42,426 bases of DNA from Zoogloea sp. (GTDB lineage: Bacteria > Pseudomonadota > Gammaproteobacteria > Burkholderiales > Rhodocyclaceae), in contig WBTZ01000028.1 in the NCBI GenBank assembly GCA_009026175.1, forward strand, positions 1 to 42,426, in the 5' to 3' direction. The position numbers and the translations under genes were made by a program. The notes under the pieces are model-generated. The model did no database searches. It saw nothing but the letters and a program-made list of their open reading frames with translations, and was not told the origin of the DNA. This document shows positions 8,402 to 18,526 of this stretch, piece by piece. Position 1 is the first letter of the stretch, and each line of letters starts with the position of its first letter.

Positions 8402-9647
8402 GATCCGCAACTACACCATCAATTTTGGCCCCCAGCACCCGTCCGCGCACGGGGTGTTGCGCTTGGTACTCGAGCTTGACGGTGAGGTTGTCGAGCGCGC
8501 TGACCCGCATATCGGGCTGCTGCATCGCGGTACGGAAAAGCTGGCCGAGACCCGGACCTGGGTACAGTCGGTTCCGTACATGGATCGCCTCGACTACGTC
8601 TCCATGATGTGTAACGAGCACGCCTACTGCATGTCCATCGAGCGCCTGCTCGGCCTGGAAGTGCCGCTGCGTGCCCAGTACATCCGCGTGCTCTTCGACG
8701 AGATCACCCGTGTCCTGAACCACCTGCTGGCAGTCGGCACCCACGCGCTCGATATCGGCGCAATGACCATGGTGCTGTACACCTTCCGCGAGCGGGAGGA
8801 CCTGATGGACGCCTATGAAGCGGTTTCCGGGGCCCGTATGCACGCGGCCTACTACCGCCCGGGCGGTGTCTATCGTGACCTGCCGGACCGGATGCCGCAG
8901 TACGAGGTCTCCAAGTGGAAGTCTGCCAAGACCGTCAAGGAGCTCAATGAGAACCGCCAGGGCTCGCTGCTGGATTTCCTTGAAGACTTCACCCAGCGTT
9001 TCCCGAAGTACGTCGACGAATACGAGACCCTGCTGACCGATAACCGTATCTGGAAGCAGCGTACTGTCGGTATCGGCGTCGTGACCCCGGAGAAGGCGCT
9101 TGCCCTTGGCTTCTCTGGAGTGATGCTGCGCGGCTCAGGCATTGAGTGGGATCTTCGCAAGAAGCAGCCCTACGAAGTTTACGACCAGCTTGATTTTGAC
9201 GTGCCGGTCGGCGTGGAAGGCGATTGCTACGATCGATACCTCTGCCGTATCGAGGAAATGCGTCAGTCCAACCGCATCATGAAGCAGTGCATCGACTGGC
9301 TGCGCAAGAATCCCGGTCCGGTGATCTCTTCCAACCACAAGGTGGCTCCCCCGTCCCGCGAGCGGATGAAGGGCAATATGGAAGAGCTGATCCACCACTT
9401 CAAGTTGTTCACCGAAGGCATGCACGTTCCGCCCGGTGAGGTCTATGCAGCGGTGGAGCATCCCAAGGGCGAGTTCGGCGTTTACGCCGTTTCGGATGGC
9501 GCCAACAAGCCGTACCGTCTGAAGCTTCGCTCCCCGGGCTTCGCACACCTTTCCGCCATGGATGAAATGTCCCGGGGGCACATGATCGCCGACGTGGTGG
9601 CGATCATCGGCACGATGGACATCGTGTTCGGCGACGTCGACCGTTGA
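8394..9647 (+). CDS. nuoD: NADH-quinone oxidoreductase subunit D (49-kDa subunit)
   Basis: A 417-residue peripheral subunit that together with NuoB forms the quinone-reduction cavity. It is related to the large subunit of NiFe hydrogenases but lacks the metal cysteines. Family strings include [15 protein letters not shown] at the N-terminus (His-rich quinone loop), [14 protein letters not shown], and near the C-terminus [13 protein letters not shown] and [18 protein letters not shown]. Length is typical. ATG 8394 overlaps the nuoC stop, and nuoE starts 55 bp downstream. Confidence 0.97.
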   Translation: MAEIRNYTINFGPQHPSAHGVLRLVLELDGEVVERADPHIGLLHRGTEKLAETRTWVQSVPYMDRLDYVSMMCNEHAYCMSIERLLGLEVPLRAQYIRVLFDEITRVLNHLLAVGTHALDIGAMTMVLYTFREREDLMDAYEAVSGARMHAAYYRPGGVYRDLPDRMPQYEVSKWKSAKTVKELNENRQGSLLDFLEDFTQRFPKYVDEYETLLTDNRIWKQRTVGIGVVTPEKALALGFSGVMLRGSGIEWDLRKKQPYEVYDQLDFDVPVGVEGDCYDRYLCRIEEMRQSNRIMKQCIDWLRKNPGPVISSNHKVAPPSRERMKGNMEELIHHFKLFTEGMHVPPGEVYAAVEHPKGEFGVYAVSDGANKPYRLKLRSPGFAHLSAMDEMSRGHMIADVVAIIGTMDIVFGDVDR

Positions 9648-9702
9648 TCCGGTCGAGTCGGCCTGCGACCTTAACGACATTCTGCAGACAGTAGATACGA
9701 AA

Positions 9703-10179
9703 ATGCTTAGTCCGGAATCCCTGAAGAAGATCGATCGCGAGATCGCCAAATATCCTCCCGACCAGAAGCAGTCGGCGTCCATGGGCGCCCTGCGCATTGC
9801 GCAGGAGGAGAAGGGCTGGCTCGCGAGCGAAACCATCGAGTTCGTGGCCGAGTACTTGGGTATGCCGGCGATCGCCGTCTATGAAGTGGCGAGTTTCTAC
9901 AACATGTACGACCTCGCGCCGGTCGGTGCCAAGAAGATCTCTGTCTGCACCAACCTTCCCTGCGCATTGTCGGGTGGCGTGCATGCCGCCGACTACATCA
10001 AGAAGAAGCTGGGTATCGACTTCAACGAGACCACGGCTGACGGCCAGTTCACCCTCAAGGAGGGTGAGTGCATGGGGGCCTGTGGCGACGCACCTGTACT
10101 TCTCGTGAACAATCACCGGATGTGCAGCTGGATGACCGAAGAGAAAATCGACCAACTCCTGGCTGATCTGAAAAAATGA
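9703..10179 (+). CDS. nuoE: NADH-quinone oxidoreductase subunit E (2Fe-2S)
   Basis: A 158-residue subunit with a thioredoxin-like 2Fe-2S domain (cluster N1a) in the NADH dehydrogenase module. The four ligands are C82 and C87 (CTNLPC) and C123 and C127 (CMGAC). The N-terminal helical part contains the usual YPPDQKQSA stretch. ATG 9703 is the natural start. The stop overlaps the nuoF start by four bases (ATGA at 10176-10179), indicating coupling. Confidence 0.97.
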   Translation: MLSPESLKKIDREIAKYPPDQKQSASMGALRIAQEEKGWLASETIEFVAEYLGMPAIAVYEVASFYNMYDLAPVGAKKISVCTNLPCALSGGVHAADYIKKKLGIDFNETTADGQFTLKEGECMGACGDAPVLLVNNHRMCSWMTEEKIDQLLADLKK

Positions 10180-11486
10180 CTTCACAAGGCATTATCCTCT
10201 CCGGCCTCGATGGAGACCGAACCTGGCGGCTCGCTGACTATGTGAAGCGCGGCGGCTACGATGCACTCAAGAAGATCATCGCGGAGAAGATCCCTGCGGA
10301 TCAGATCATCAGCGAGGTCAAGAAGTCCGCGCTCCGCGGCCGTGGTGGCGCAGGTTTTCCGACCGGCCTGAAGTGGAGCTTCATGCCGCGTGCATTCCCG
10401 GGGGCCAAGTACATCGCCTGCAACTCGGACGAGGGCGAGCCCGGCACCTTCAAGGACCGGGACATCCTTCGCTACAACCCGCACTCGGTGATCGAAGGCA
10501 TGGTCATTGCCGGCTATGCGATGGGGTGCGAGCGGGGTTACAACTACATCCATGGCGAGATCTTCGAAGTGTACGAACGCTTTGAAGAGGCCCTGCAGGA
10601 GGCGCGTGAAGCCGGTCTGCTCGGCAACAACATCCTGGGTTCCGATTTCAGCTTCGACCTGTTCGCTCACCACGGCTACGGTGCGTACATCTGCGGCGAA
10701 GAAACCGCACTGCTGGAATCCATCGAAGGCAAGAAGGGGCAACCCCGCTTCAAGCCGCCGTTCCCTGCCAGCTTCGGTCTGTACGGCAAGCCGACGACCA
10801 TCAACAACACCGAGACCTTCGCGTCCATCCCCTACATCATCCGCGAGGGTGGGGATGCCTTCCTGGCGCTGGGCAAGCCCAACAATGGCGGCACCAAGCT
10901 GTTCTCGGTGTCGGGCCATGTGAACAAGCCGGGCAACTACGAGATCCCGTTGGGAACGCCGTTCTCCACCCTGCTCGAGATGGCCGGTGGAGTACGTGGC
11001 GGCCGCAAGCTGAAGGCCGTGATCCCGGGTGGTTCGTCAGCGCCCGTGCTGCCCGCGTCGGTGATGATGGACTGCACGATGGACTATGACTCGATCTCCA
11101 AGGGCGGGTCGATGCTGGGTTCCGGCGCGGTCATCGTGATGGACGAGACGACCTGCATGGTCAAGGCGCTCGAGCGGCTCTCCTACTTCTATTTCGAAGA
11201 GTCCTGCGGTCAATGCACGCCGTGCCGGGAAGGCACCGGCTGGCTCTACCGGGTCGTGCATCGGATCGAGAACGGCCTTGGCCGTCCGGACGATCTGGAC
11301 CTGCTCAACAGCGTGACTGCCAACATCATGGGCCGCACCATCTGTGCCCTGGGCGACGCGGCCTCCATGCCGGTGCAGAGTTTCGTCAAGCACTTCGGCG
11401 ACGAGTTCGCGTTCCACATTGAACACAAGAAGTGCCTCGTGCCGAAGGATGTTCAGCACGAAGGCAGCAAGATTTACGTAGCGTAG
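10176..11486 (+). CDS. nuoF: NADH-quinone oxidoreductase subunit F (NADH/FMN-binding)
   Basis: A 436-residue subunit that oxidises NADH via FMN and carries 4Fe-4S cluster N3. The nucleotide-binding strings [26 protein letters not shown] and [15 protein letters not shown] are present. The N3 ligands are C344, C347, C350 ([11 protein letters not shown]) and C390 (TICALGD). Length fits E. coli NuoF (445). The start overlaps nuoE by four bases. NuoE, NuoF and NuoG form the NADH module in the cytoplasm. Confidence 0.97.
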   Translation: MTSQGIILSGLDGDRTWRLADYVKRGGYDALKKIIAEKIPADQIISEVKKSALRGRGGAGFPTGLKWSFMPRAFPGAKYIACNSDEGEPGTFKDRDILRYNPHSVIEGMVIAGYAMGCERGYNYIHGEIFEVYERFEEALQEAREAGLLGNNILGSDFSFDLFAHHGYGAYICGEETALLESIEGKKGQPRFKPPFPASFGLYGKPTTINNTETFASIPYIIREGGDAFLALGKPNNGGTKLFSVSGHVNKPGNYEIPLGTPFSTLLEMAGGVRGGRKLKAVIPGGSSAPVLPASVMMDCTMDYDSISKGGSMLGSGAVIVMDETTCMVKALERLSYFYFEESCGQCTPCREGTGWLYRVVHRIENGLGRPDDLDLLNSVTANIMGRTICALGDAASMPVQSFVKHFGDEFAFHIEHKKCLVPKDVQHEGSKIYVA

Positions 11487-11493
11487 GCTCGAC

Positions 11494-13845
11494 ATGCTAG
11501 AAATCGAAATTGACGGAAAGCAGTTGCAGGTTCCTGACGGTAGCACCGTCATGGAGGCGGCCAACCAGGTCGGCGCCTATGTGCCGCATTTCTGCTATCA
11601 CAAGAAGCTGTCCATCGCGGCAAACTGCCGGATGTGTCTCGTCCAGGTCGAGAAGGCGCCGAAGCCCTTGCCCGCCTGCGCGACGCCCGTCACCAACGGC
11701 ATGAAGGTGTGGACCCACTCCGAACAGGCGGTGAAGGCGCAGAAGGGTGTGATGGAGTTCCTCCTGATCAACCACCCGCTGGACTGCCCGATCTGTGACC
11801 AGGGCGGTGAGTGCCAGCTGCAGGATCTGTCCGTGGGCTACGGCGGTGTGCAGTCCCGCTACGAGGAAGAGAAGCGCGTGGTCTCCAACAAGGACCTCGG
11901 CCCCCTCGTGTCGACCGACATGACCCGCTGCATCAATTGCACCCGCTGCGTGCGTTTCACCACCGAGATTGCAGGTCTGATGGAGCTTGGCCAGGCCTTC
12001 CGGGGTGAGCATGCGGAGATCATGCCCTTTGTCGAGAAGACCATCGAGACGGAGCTGTCTGGAAACATCATCGACCTGTGCCCGGTCGGTGCCCTGACTT
12101 CCAAGCCCTTCCGCTTTGGTGCCCGTGCCTGGGAAATGTCCCGGCGCAAGTCGGTGAGCCCCCATGACTCCCTCGGCAGCAACCTGGTTGTCCAGATCAA
12201 GAATGATCAGGTCAAGCGTGTGCTCCCTCTCGAGAACGAGGAGATCAATGAGTGCTGGCTGTCGGACAAGGATCGTTTCTCGTACGAGGCGCTGGCCTCC
12301 GAGGAGCGTCTGACCAAGCCGATGATCAAGCAGGGCGGGCAGTGGGCCGAGACGGACTGGGCCACTGCGCTCGAGTACGTGGCAAATGGGCTGAAGTCCA
12401 TCGCATCCGAGCATGGCGCCGGATCGATCGGTGCCCTCGTGTCCCCGCACAGCACGCTCGAGGAATTGCATCTCAGCCAGGCGCTGGTACGCGGCATCGG
12501 CTCCGGTAACGTTGACTTCCGTCTGCGGCAGTCCGATTTCTCGGCCGACGGCAAGCGCGAAGGCGCGCCCTGGCTCGGCATGCCGGTCGGCAAGATCGGC
12601 AGCCTGGATCGCTTGTTCGTGATCGGCAGTTTCTTCCGCAAGGATCACCCGCTGATCGCCCAGCGCGTTCGCCAGGCTGCCAAGCGCGGCCTGAAGGTGA
12701 GTGCGCTGAATCCGGCCTTCGACGACTGGCAGCTGCCGGTTGCCAACACGCTCAATGTCAGGCCCAGCGCCATGGCGTCGAGCCTGCTGGCGGTCCTCAA
12801 GAGCCTGGTCGAAATCTCTGGTGAGGCGTACGACGGCGAATACGGCGCTGCCCTGGCCACAGCGGCCTCCGAGCCGGCCGCCCGTGCCATCGCAGAGAGT
12901 CTGGCGTCCGGCCGGCGTACCGCTGTATGGCTGGGCAACCTGGCTGTGCAGCACCAGGATGCGGCAACGCTGCATGCGCTGGCCCAGGAGATTGCCCGCA
13001 TCGCCAGGTCGTCCTTCGGTGTCGTGGGCGAGGCGGCCAACAGTGTTGGCGGCTATCTGGCGAATGCGCTGCCTGTTGCTGGCAAAGGCCTGAACGCGGC
13101 ACAAATGCTGGCCAATCCGCTCAAGGCTTATCTGCTGCTCAACGTCGAGCCCGAGCTCGATACGGCAGCGGGCGGCAGCGCCCTGCGCGCCGTGGGCAAG
13201 GCAGAGATGGTGGCGGTGTTCGCGGCCTTCAAGTCTGCAGCTGCGCTCGAGTACGCGGACGTGATGCTTCCGGTTGCTCCGTTCACCGAGACTGCCGGAA
13301 CCTATGTCAACTGCGAAGGCCGTGCCCAGTCCTTCTACGCCGTTGTCAAGCCGCGCGGTGAGGCCCGCCCTGCCTGGAAGGTGCTCAAGGTCATCGGCGA
13401 CATGCTGGGTCTTGATGGATTCTCCGTTGATAGCGTGGAGGATGTGCGCAAGCGTGTTCTCGCGGCTGATGGGAGCGTCGAGCCCGGCAAGCTGGGCAAC
13501 GCGGTTCATGGTATCGAGCTGAAGACCGGCGCGGTTTCGGCAAAGCTGGAGCGCGTCGCAGACGTACCCATTTATTTTGCTGATCCCATTGCCCGGCGCT
13601 CCGCGCCGCTGCAGCAAACCACCGACGCGGCAGAGCCCAAGGCCCGCGTGTCGAAGGCAACGCTGGCCCAGATCGGTGTCGATGCCGGCACCCGGGTGAA
13701 GGTCGTGTCTCCCGAGGGCGCGGTCGTGGTCACTCTGATCGAGGATGAAGGCGTTGCTGGCGGTTGCGTAAGACTGGCGGCCGCGCATGTCCTTACGGCG
13801 CCTCTCGGGGCGCTCAATGGTGAAGTCAGCGTGGAGCGGGTGTAA
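11494..13845 (+). CDS. nuoG: NADH-quinone oxidoreductase subunit G (iron-sulfur, molybdopterin-like)
   Basis: A 783-residue subunit. An N-terminal 2Fe-2S domain has C34, C45, C48 and C62 (N1b). A His-Cys 4Fe-4S site has H94, C98, C101 and C107 (N5), and a further 4Fe-4S site has C146, C149, C152 and C196 (N4). The remainder resembles molybdopterin oxidoreductases without the cofactor role. The extra CxxCxxxC cluster N7 of E. coli NuoG is not visible after residue 210, and the protein is shorter than E. coli's 908. This is the usual state in alpha- and betaproteobacteria and mitochondria. The stop overlaps the nuoH start by one base (TAATG). Confidence 0.97.
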   Translation: MLEIEIDGKQLQVPDGSTVMEAANQVGAYVPHFCYHKKLSIAANCRMCLVQVEKAPKPLPACATPVTNGMKVWTHSEQAVKAQKGVMEFLLINHPLDCPICDQGGECQLQDLSVGYGGVQSRYEEEKRVVSNKDLGPLVSTDMTRCINCTRCVRFTTEIAGLMELGQAFRGEHAEIMPFVEKTIETELSGNIIDLCPVGALTSKPFRFGARAWEMSRRKSVSPHDSLGSNLVVQIKNDQVKRVLPLENEEINECWLSDKDRFSYEALASEERLTKPMIKQGGQWAETDWATALEYVANGLKSIASEHGAGSIGALVSPHSTLEELHLSQALVRGIGSGNVDFRLRQSDFSADGKREGAPWLGMPVGKIGSLDRLFVIGSFFRKDHPLIAQRVRQAAKRGLKVSALNPAFDDWQLPVANTLNVRPSAMASSLLAVLKSLVEISGEAYDGEYGAALATAASEPAARAIAESLASGRRTAVWLGNLAVQHQDAATLHALAQEIARIARSSFGVVGEAANSVGGYLANALPVAGKGLNAAQMLANPLKAYLLLNVEPELDTAAGGSALRAVGKAEMVAVFAAFKSAAALEYADVMLPVAPFTETAGTYVNCEGRAQSFYAVVKPRGEARPAWKVLKVIGDMLGLDGFSVDSVEDVRKRVLAADGSVEPGKLGNAVHGIELKTGAVSAKLERVADVPIYFADPIARRSAPLQQTTDAAEPKARVSKATLAQIGVDAGTRVKVVSPEGAVVVTLIEDEGVAGGCVRLAAAHVLTAPLGALNGEVSVERV

Positions 13846-14894
13846 TGGAATCCATCATCGAGCCGGTAGCGGCATTGTTCGGGCCTGCGTGGCCCCTCGT
13901 CTGGTCTCTGCTGAAGATCATCGGCATCATTGCGCCGCTGTTCCTGTGTGTTGCCTACCTGACCTTGGCCGAACGCAAGGTCATCGGTTACATGCAGGTC
14001 CGTATCGGCCCCAACCGTGTGGGCCCGCGTGGCTTGCTGCAGCCGATCGCCGACGGCGTGAAGCTGCTGCTCAAGGAAATCATCGTTCCGTCCGGCTCGA
14101 ACAAGGGCCTCTTCATCCTCGGACCTGTCCTCGCTCTCGGCCCCGCGCTGGCTGCCTGGGCGGTGGTGCCGTTCTCGGACGGCTGGGTGGTGGGCAACGT
14201 TGATGCCGGCCTGCTGTTCCTGCTGGCGGTCACCTCGATTGAAGTGTATGGCGTGATCATCGCTGCCTGGGCTTCGAACTCCAAGTATGCCTTCCTTGGC
14301 GGCATGCGTGCGGCAGCCCAGATGGTGTCCTACGAGATCGCGATGGGCTTCGCACTGGTCTGCGTGCTGATGATCTCCTCGAGCCTCAACCTGAGCGAGA
14401 TCGTTGCCGGGCAGGGCAGGGGGCAGTGGGCTGAATGGGGTTTCGGTTTCCTGAGCTGGAACTGGCTGCCGCTGTTCCCCATGTTCATCGTCTATCTCAT
14501 CTCCGGCATCGCCGAAACCAACCGCGCGCCTTTTGACGTGGTGGAAGGCGAATCGGAGATCGTGGCCGGTCACATGGTCGAGTACTCCGGCATGGCGTTC
14601 GCGCTGTTCTTCCTCGGGGAATACGCGAACATGATCCTGATCTCGGCGCTGACCTCCATCCTCTTCCTGGGTGGCTGGCTGTCGCCGGTGGGTTTCCTGC
14701 CTGACAGCTTCCTCTGGCTGGTGGCGAAGACCTCGTTCATCCTGTTCCTGTTCCTCTGGTTCCGGGCGACTTTCCCCCGGTTCCGGTACGACCACATCAT
14801 GCGTCTGGGCTGGAAGGTGTTCATTCCCCTGACATTGTTCTGGGTTGTAGTGGTGGCGGTTTGGGTCATGTCGCCGTTCTCGATCTGGAAGTGA
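13845..14894 (+). CDS. nuoH: NADH-quinone oxidoreductase subunit H
   Basis: A 349-residue membrane subunit with about eight helices. It joins the membrane and peripheral arms and completes the quinone entrance. Conserved strings are [20 protein letters not shown] near residue 40, [20 protein letters not shown], and the acidic loop [20 protein letters not shown] around residue 225. Length is typical. ATG 13845 shares its A with the nuoG stop codon. Confidence 0.97.
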   Translation: MESIIEPVAALFGPAWPLVWSLLKIIGIIAPLFLCVAYLTLAERKVIGYMQVRIGPNRVGPRGLLQPIADGVKLLLKEIIVPSGSNKGLFILGPVLALGPALAAWAVVPFSDGWVVGNVDAGLLFLLAVTSIEVYGVIIAAWASNSKYAFLGGMRAAAQMVSYEIAMGFALVCVLMISSSLNLSEIVAGQGRGQWAEWGFGFLSWNWLPLFPMFIVYLISGIAETNRAPFDVVEGESEIVAGHMVEYSGMAFALFFLGEYANMILISALTSILFLGGWLSPVGFLPDSFLWLVAKTSFILFLFLWFRATFPRFRYDHIMRLGWKVFIPLTLFWVVVVAVWVMSPFSIWK

Positions 14895-14904
14895 GGAGAA
14901 GAAG

Positions 14905-15393
14905 ATGGGTTCTATGAAAGATTACGTTGGCAGTCTTTTCCTCAAGGAGCTGCTGAAAGGCATGGCGCTGACCGGGCGTCACTTCTTCGCACGCAAGATC
15001 ACTGTCCAGTTCCCCGAAGAGAAGACGCCGCAGAGTCCGCGTTTCCGCGGCCTGCACGCCCTGCGCCGGTATCCGAATGGCGAGGAGCGGTGCATCGCCT
15101 GCAAGCTCTGTGAAGCGATCTGTCCGGCGCTGGCGATCACCATCGAGTCGGAGCAACGTGACGACGGGTCCCGTCGGACCAGTCGCTACGACATCGACCT
15201 GACCAAGTGCATCTTCTGTGGTTTCTGCGAGGAAGCCTGCCCGGTGGATGCGATCGTGGAGACCCGGGTTTTCGAATACCACGGGGAGAAGCGGGGCGAT
15301 CTCTACTACACCAAGCAGATGCTGCTGGCAGTCGGAGACCGCTACGAGTCGCAGATCGCCAAGGATCGGGAAGTCGATTCCAAGTATCGCTAA
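14905..15393 (+). CDS. nuoI: NADH-quinone oxidoreductase subunit I (two 4Fe-4S clusters)
   Basis: A 162-residue ferredoxin-type subunit carrying clusters N6a and N6b between NuoG and NuoB. Two CxxCxxCxxxCP motifs are present: C63/C66/C69/C73 and C102/C105/C108/C112. The N-terminus has the short amphipathic helix with [10 protein letters not shown] and [28 protein letters not shown] ribosome site precedes the ATG at 14905. It is 10 bp behind nuoH. Confidence 0.97.
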   Translation: MGSMKDYVGSLFLKELLKGMALTGRHFFARKITVQFPEEKTPQSPRFRGLHALRRYPNGEERCIACKLCEAICPALAITIESEQRDDGSRRTSRYDIDLTKCIFCGFCEEACPVDAIVETRVFEYHGEKRGDLYYTKQMLLAVGDRYESQIAKDREVDSKYR

Positions 15394-15435
15394 GGCGACA
15401 GCACACGAGCCAAATCTTCTTTGCGGGTCACGTAT

Positions 15436-16038
15436 ATGGATTTCCAGACAGCAGTCTTTTACTTCTTTTCGACGGTCCTGGTGCTTTCGGCGCTGCGCGT
15501 AATCACTGCGCGCAATCCGGTGCACGCAGCCCTTTTCCTCGTTCTCACGTTCTTCACGGCCGGTGGCATCTGGATGTTGCTGCGTGCCGAGTTCCTCGCC
15601 ATCGCCCTGGTGATGGTCTACGTGGGCGCGGTGATGGTGTTGTTCCTGTTCGTCGTGATGATGCTGGACATCAACCTTGATCGTATCCGCGAGGGGTTCT
15701 GGAGCTATCTGCCTGTCGGTGCGGTGATCGGCCTGCTGATGGTGATCGAGATGGCGATCGTGCTCGGCGGCAAGTATTTCGGCCTCGAAGGCATGCCTGC
15801 TCCGGCCGACCCGGGTGAGGGTTACAGCAACACCAAGGAGCTGGGGCGCCTTCTCTACACCGAGTACGTCTATCCGTTCGAACTTGCATCCATCGTGCTG
15901 CTGGTTGCGATGATCGCTGCGATTGCGCTGACGCTGCGCAAGCGTACCAACGTGAAGGTGGTCGATCCTGCTGCTCAGGTTGCAGTCAAGCGTGACGATC
16001 GCGTGCGCATCGTTTCGATGCGTGCAGAAAAAGACTGA
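15436..16038 (+). CDS. nuoJ: NADH-quinone oxidoreductase subunit J
   Basis: A 200-residue membrane subunit with five predicted helices. Family strings are ITARNPVHAALFLVLTFF, the pi-bulge helix LVMVYVGAVMVLFLFVVMML around residue 60, and NTKELGRLLYTEYVYPFE near residue 140. I use ATG 15436 (MDFQTAVFYFFS) rather than the in-frame TTG at 15421. It is 42 bp after nuoI. Confidence 0.95.
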   Translation: MDFQTAVFYFFSTVLVLSALRVITARNPVHAALFLVLTFFTAGGIWMLLRAEFLAIALVMVYVGAVMVLFLFVVMMLDINLDRIREGFWSYLPVGAVIGLLMVIEMAIVLGGKYFGLEGMPAPADPGEGYSNTKELGRLLYTEYVYPFELASIVLLVAMIAAIALTLRKRTNVKVVDPAAQVAVKRDDRVRIVSMRAEKD

Positions 16039-16048
16039 AAAATTCTGC

Positions 16049-16060
16049 TGACGATCGTCA
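16049..16060. repeat. 12-bp perfect palindrome upstream of nuoK
   Basis: TGACGATCGTCA at 16049-16060 reads the same on both strands and fills the nuoJ-nuoK gap. A run of seven G (16061-16067) follows directly and serves as the nuoK ribosome site. It could form a small hairpin adjoining the ribosome site, or be chance. Confidence 0.5.
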
Positions 16061-16072
16061 GGGGGGGTATTA

Positions 16073-16378
16073 ATGCTTTCGTTGTCTCATTATCTGATTC
16101 TCGGGGCGATACTGTTTTCCATCGGTATCGTCGGGATCTTCCTTAATCGCAAGAATTTGATCGTTCTGCTGATGGCCATCGAGCTGATCCTGCTCGCCGT
16201 CAATATGAACTTCATCGCGTTCTCCCACTATCTCGGGGACGCTGCGGGTCAAATCTTTGTTTTCTTCATTTTGACCGTCGCAGCGGCCGAAGCCGCCATC
16301 GGTCTGGCCATTCTCGTTGCATTGTTCCGTAATCTGCGGACGATTCACGTTGATGACCTGGATAGTCTCAAGGGATAA
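16073..16378 (+). CDS. nuoK: NADH-quinone oxidoreductase subunit K
   Basis: A 101-residue subunit with three helices, an Mrp-antiporter MrpC homologue in the proton path. Buried glutamates are visible in [15 protein letters not shown] (helix 2) and [19 protein letters not shown] (helix 3). Length equals E. coli NuoK (100). ATG 16073 gives [13 protein letters not shown]7 tract at 16061-16067 precedes it. Confidence 0.96.
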   Translation: MLSLSHYLILGAILFSIGIVGIFLNRKNLIVLLMAIELILLAVNMNFIAFSHYLGDAAGQIFVFFILTVAAAEAAIGLAILVALFRNLRTIHVDDLDSLKG

Positions 16379-16389
16379 GGAAGCGTTCG

Positions 16390-18450
16390 ATGACTGGGAT
16401 GCAGAAGCTCTATCTGTTGGTACCCCTGGCACCCTTGTTCGGCGCTATCGTTGCCGGTCTGTTCGGTAAGGTGGTCGGACGTGCAGGTGCCCATACGGTC
16501 ACCATTCTGGGTGTTGCCGTTTCTTTCGTGTCCTCCCTGTTCGTCTTTCAGGACGTGCAGGCGGGCAACGCCTTCAATGGAACCCTTTATACCTGGGCGA
16601 CCAGCGGCGGGCTGACTTTCGAGGTGGGTTTCCTGATCGACACGCTGACGGTCATGATGATGCTGGTCGTGACCTTCGTGTCACTGATGGTGCACATCTA
16701 CACCATCGGCTACATGTCCGAGGATCCTGGCTACCAGCGGTTCTTCAGCTACATCTCCCTGTTCACCTTCTCCATGCTGATGCTGGTGATGTCGAACAAC
16801 TTCCTGCAGCTGTTCTTCGGCTGGGAAGCGGTGGGTCTGGTCTCTTACCTGCTGATCGGCTTCTGGTACACCCGGCCGACGGCGATCTTCGCCAACATGA
16901 AGGCCTTCCTGGTCAACCGCGTGGGTGACTTCGGTTTCCTGCTGGGCATCGGCCTGGTGGCCGCCTATGCGGGTACCCTGAACTACGCGGAAGTCTTCGC
17001 CAAGGCCGACTCCCTCGTCGCGATGACCGTGCCGGCCACCGGCTGGCCGCTGATGACGGCGATCTGTATTGGTCTGTTCATCGGCGCGATGGGGAAGTCG
17101 GCCCAGGTCCCGCTGCACGTCTGGCTGCCTGACTCCATGGAAGGCCCGACCCCGATCTCCGCGCTGATCCACGCTGCGACGATGGTGACGGCGGGCATCT
17201 TCATGGTTGCGCGGATGTCCCCGCTGTTCGAGCTGTCCGAGACCGCGCTGTCCTTCGTGCTGGTGATTGGTGCCACCACCGCGCTGTTCATGGGTTTCCT
17301 TGGCATCGTCCAGAACGACATCAAGCGTGTCGTGGCCTACTCGACCCTGTCCCAGCTTGGTTACATGACGGTGGCCCTCGGGGTGTCCGCGTATTCCGCC
17401 GCCGTGTTCCACCTGATGACCCACGCGTTCTTCAAGGCGCTGCTGTTCCTTGGCGCGGGTTCCGTGATCATCGGCATGCATCATGACCAGGACATGCGCA
17501 ACATGGGTGGCCTGTGGAAGTACATGCCCGTCACCTGGATTACCTCTCTGCTGGGTTCGCTGGCGCTGATCGGCTTCCCCTTCCTGTCCGGCTTCTACTC
17601 CAAGGACATGATCATCGAGGCGGTGAAGCTGTCCCACCTCCCGGGTTCCGGCTATGCCTACTTCTGCGTGATCGTGGGGGTCTTCGTCACGGCTTTCTAC
17701 TCTTTCCGGATGTACTTCCTGGTCTTCCACGGGGAAGAGCGTTTCGGCAAGGCTCACGATGACCATCACGCTCATGACGACGGCCACGCCAAGGCTGAGG
17801 CGCACGCTGACGGCCATGACGACCACCATGATGACCACGCGGACGAGCATCACCATGGTCTCGCTCCGGGGCAGAAGCCGCACGAGTCCCCGTGGGTCGT
17901 GACCGTGCCGCTTGCCCTGCTGGCGATCCCGTCGGTGATCGTGGGTTACCTGACCGTTGAGCCCATGCTGTTCGGTGGCTTCTTCGACAAGGTCATTCAC
18001 ATGAGCGAGGCGCACGGTGTGATGCACGAGCTGGGTGAGGAGTTCCACGGCGCAGCAGCCATGGCGATCCACGGCCTGACCTCGCTGCCCTTCGCCCTGG
18101 CGATGGCGGGTGTCGTGCTGGCCTACCTCTTCTACATGGTTGCGCCGGCGATTCCTGCGGCCATCATGCGCACCTTCAAGCCCCTCCACACCCTGCTGGA
18201 GAACAAGTACTACTTCGACCGCTTCAACGAGCTGGTTTTTGCAGGCGGCGCCCGCTTGCTGGGTCGTGGCCTGTGGAAGTTCGGTGATCAGGCGCTGATC
18301 GACGGCATGGTGGTGAACGGCTCTGCCAAGTTCGTCGGTTTTATTGCCCAGCTCTCCAAGCTGTTCCAGAGCGGGCATATCTACCAGTATGCGTTTTCGA
18401 TGATCATCGGCGTCTTCATCCTGCTGACCTTCTGGTTCAACCGCGGATAA
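16390..18450 (+). CDS. nuoL: NADH-quinone oxidoreductase subunit L (His-rich loop)
   Basis: A 686-residue antiporter-like proton-pumping subunit at the distal end of the membrane arm, with the long lateral C-terminal helix. Conserved stretches include FFGWEAVGLVSYLLIGFW near residue 143, AMGKSAQVPLHVWLPDSMEG near 235 and STLSQLGYMTVALG near 318. It is longer than E. coli NuoL (613), mainly because of a charged insert after residue 455 between transmembrane segments. Residues 456-489 contain 13 histidines and 11 aspartates or glutamates, with no counterpart in E. coli. It starts 11 bp after nuoK and is followed by a 76-bp gap, the longest non-coding stretch inside the operon. Confidence 0.97.
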   Translation: MTGMQKLYLLVPLAPLFGAIVAGLFGKVVGRAGAHTVTILGVAVSFVSSLFVFQDVQAGNAFNGTLYTWATSGGLTFEVGFLIDTLTVMMMLVVTFVSLMVHIYTIGYMSEDPGYQRFFSYISLFTFSMLMLVMSNNFLQLFFGWEAVGLVSYLLIGFWYTRPTAIFANMKAFLVNRVGDFGFLLGIGLVAAYAGTLNYAEVFAKADSLVAMTVPATGWPLMTAICIGLFIGAMGKSAQVPLHVWLPDSMEGPTPISALIHAATMVTAGIFMVARMSPLFELSETALSFVLVIGATTALFMGFLGIVQNDIKRVVAYSTLSQLGYMTVALGVSAYSAAVFHLMTHAFFKALLFLGAGSVIIGMHHDQDMRNMGGLWKYMPVTWITSLLGSLALIGFPFLSGFYSKDMIIEAVKLSHLPGSGYAYFCVIVGVFVTAFYSFRMYFLVFHGEERFGKAHDDHHAHDDGHAKAEAHADGHDDHHDDHADEHHHGLAPGQKPHESPWVVTVPLALLAIPSVIVGYLTVEPMLFGGFFDKVIHMSEAHGVMHELGEEFHGAAAMAIHGLTSLPFALAMAGVVLAYLFYMVAPAIPAAIMRTFKPLHTLLENKYYFDRFNELVFAGGARLLGRGLWKFGDQALIDGMVVNGSAKFVGFIAQLSKLFQSGHIYQYAFSMIIGVFILLTFWFNRG

Positions 18451-18526
18451 GCCCGACCCATCGATCAGGGGTTATAGAGATTTAGGACTTGAGCGCCGCT
18501 CGCGGTGCATAGAACGGAAAGTAGAG

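Noticed and set aside
11497-13788. A 763-codon minus-strand open frame opposite nuoG
   Set aside because: Shadow of nuoG: no recognisable motif, and nuoG carries all its iron-sulfur ligands on the plus strand.
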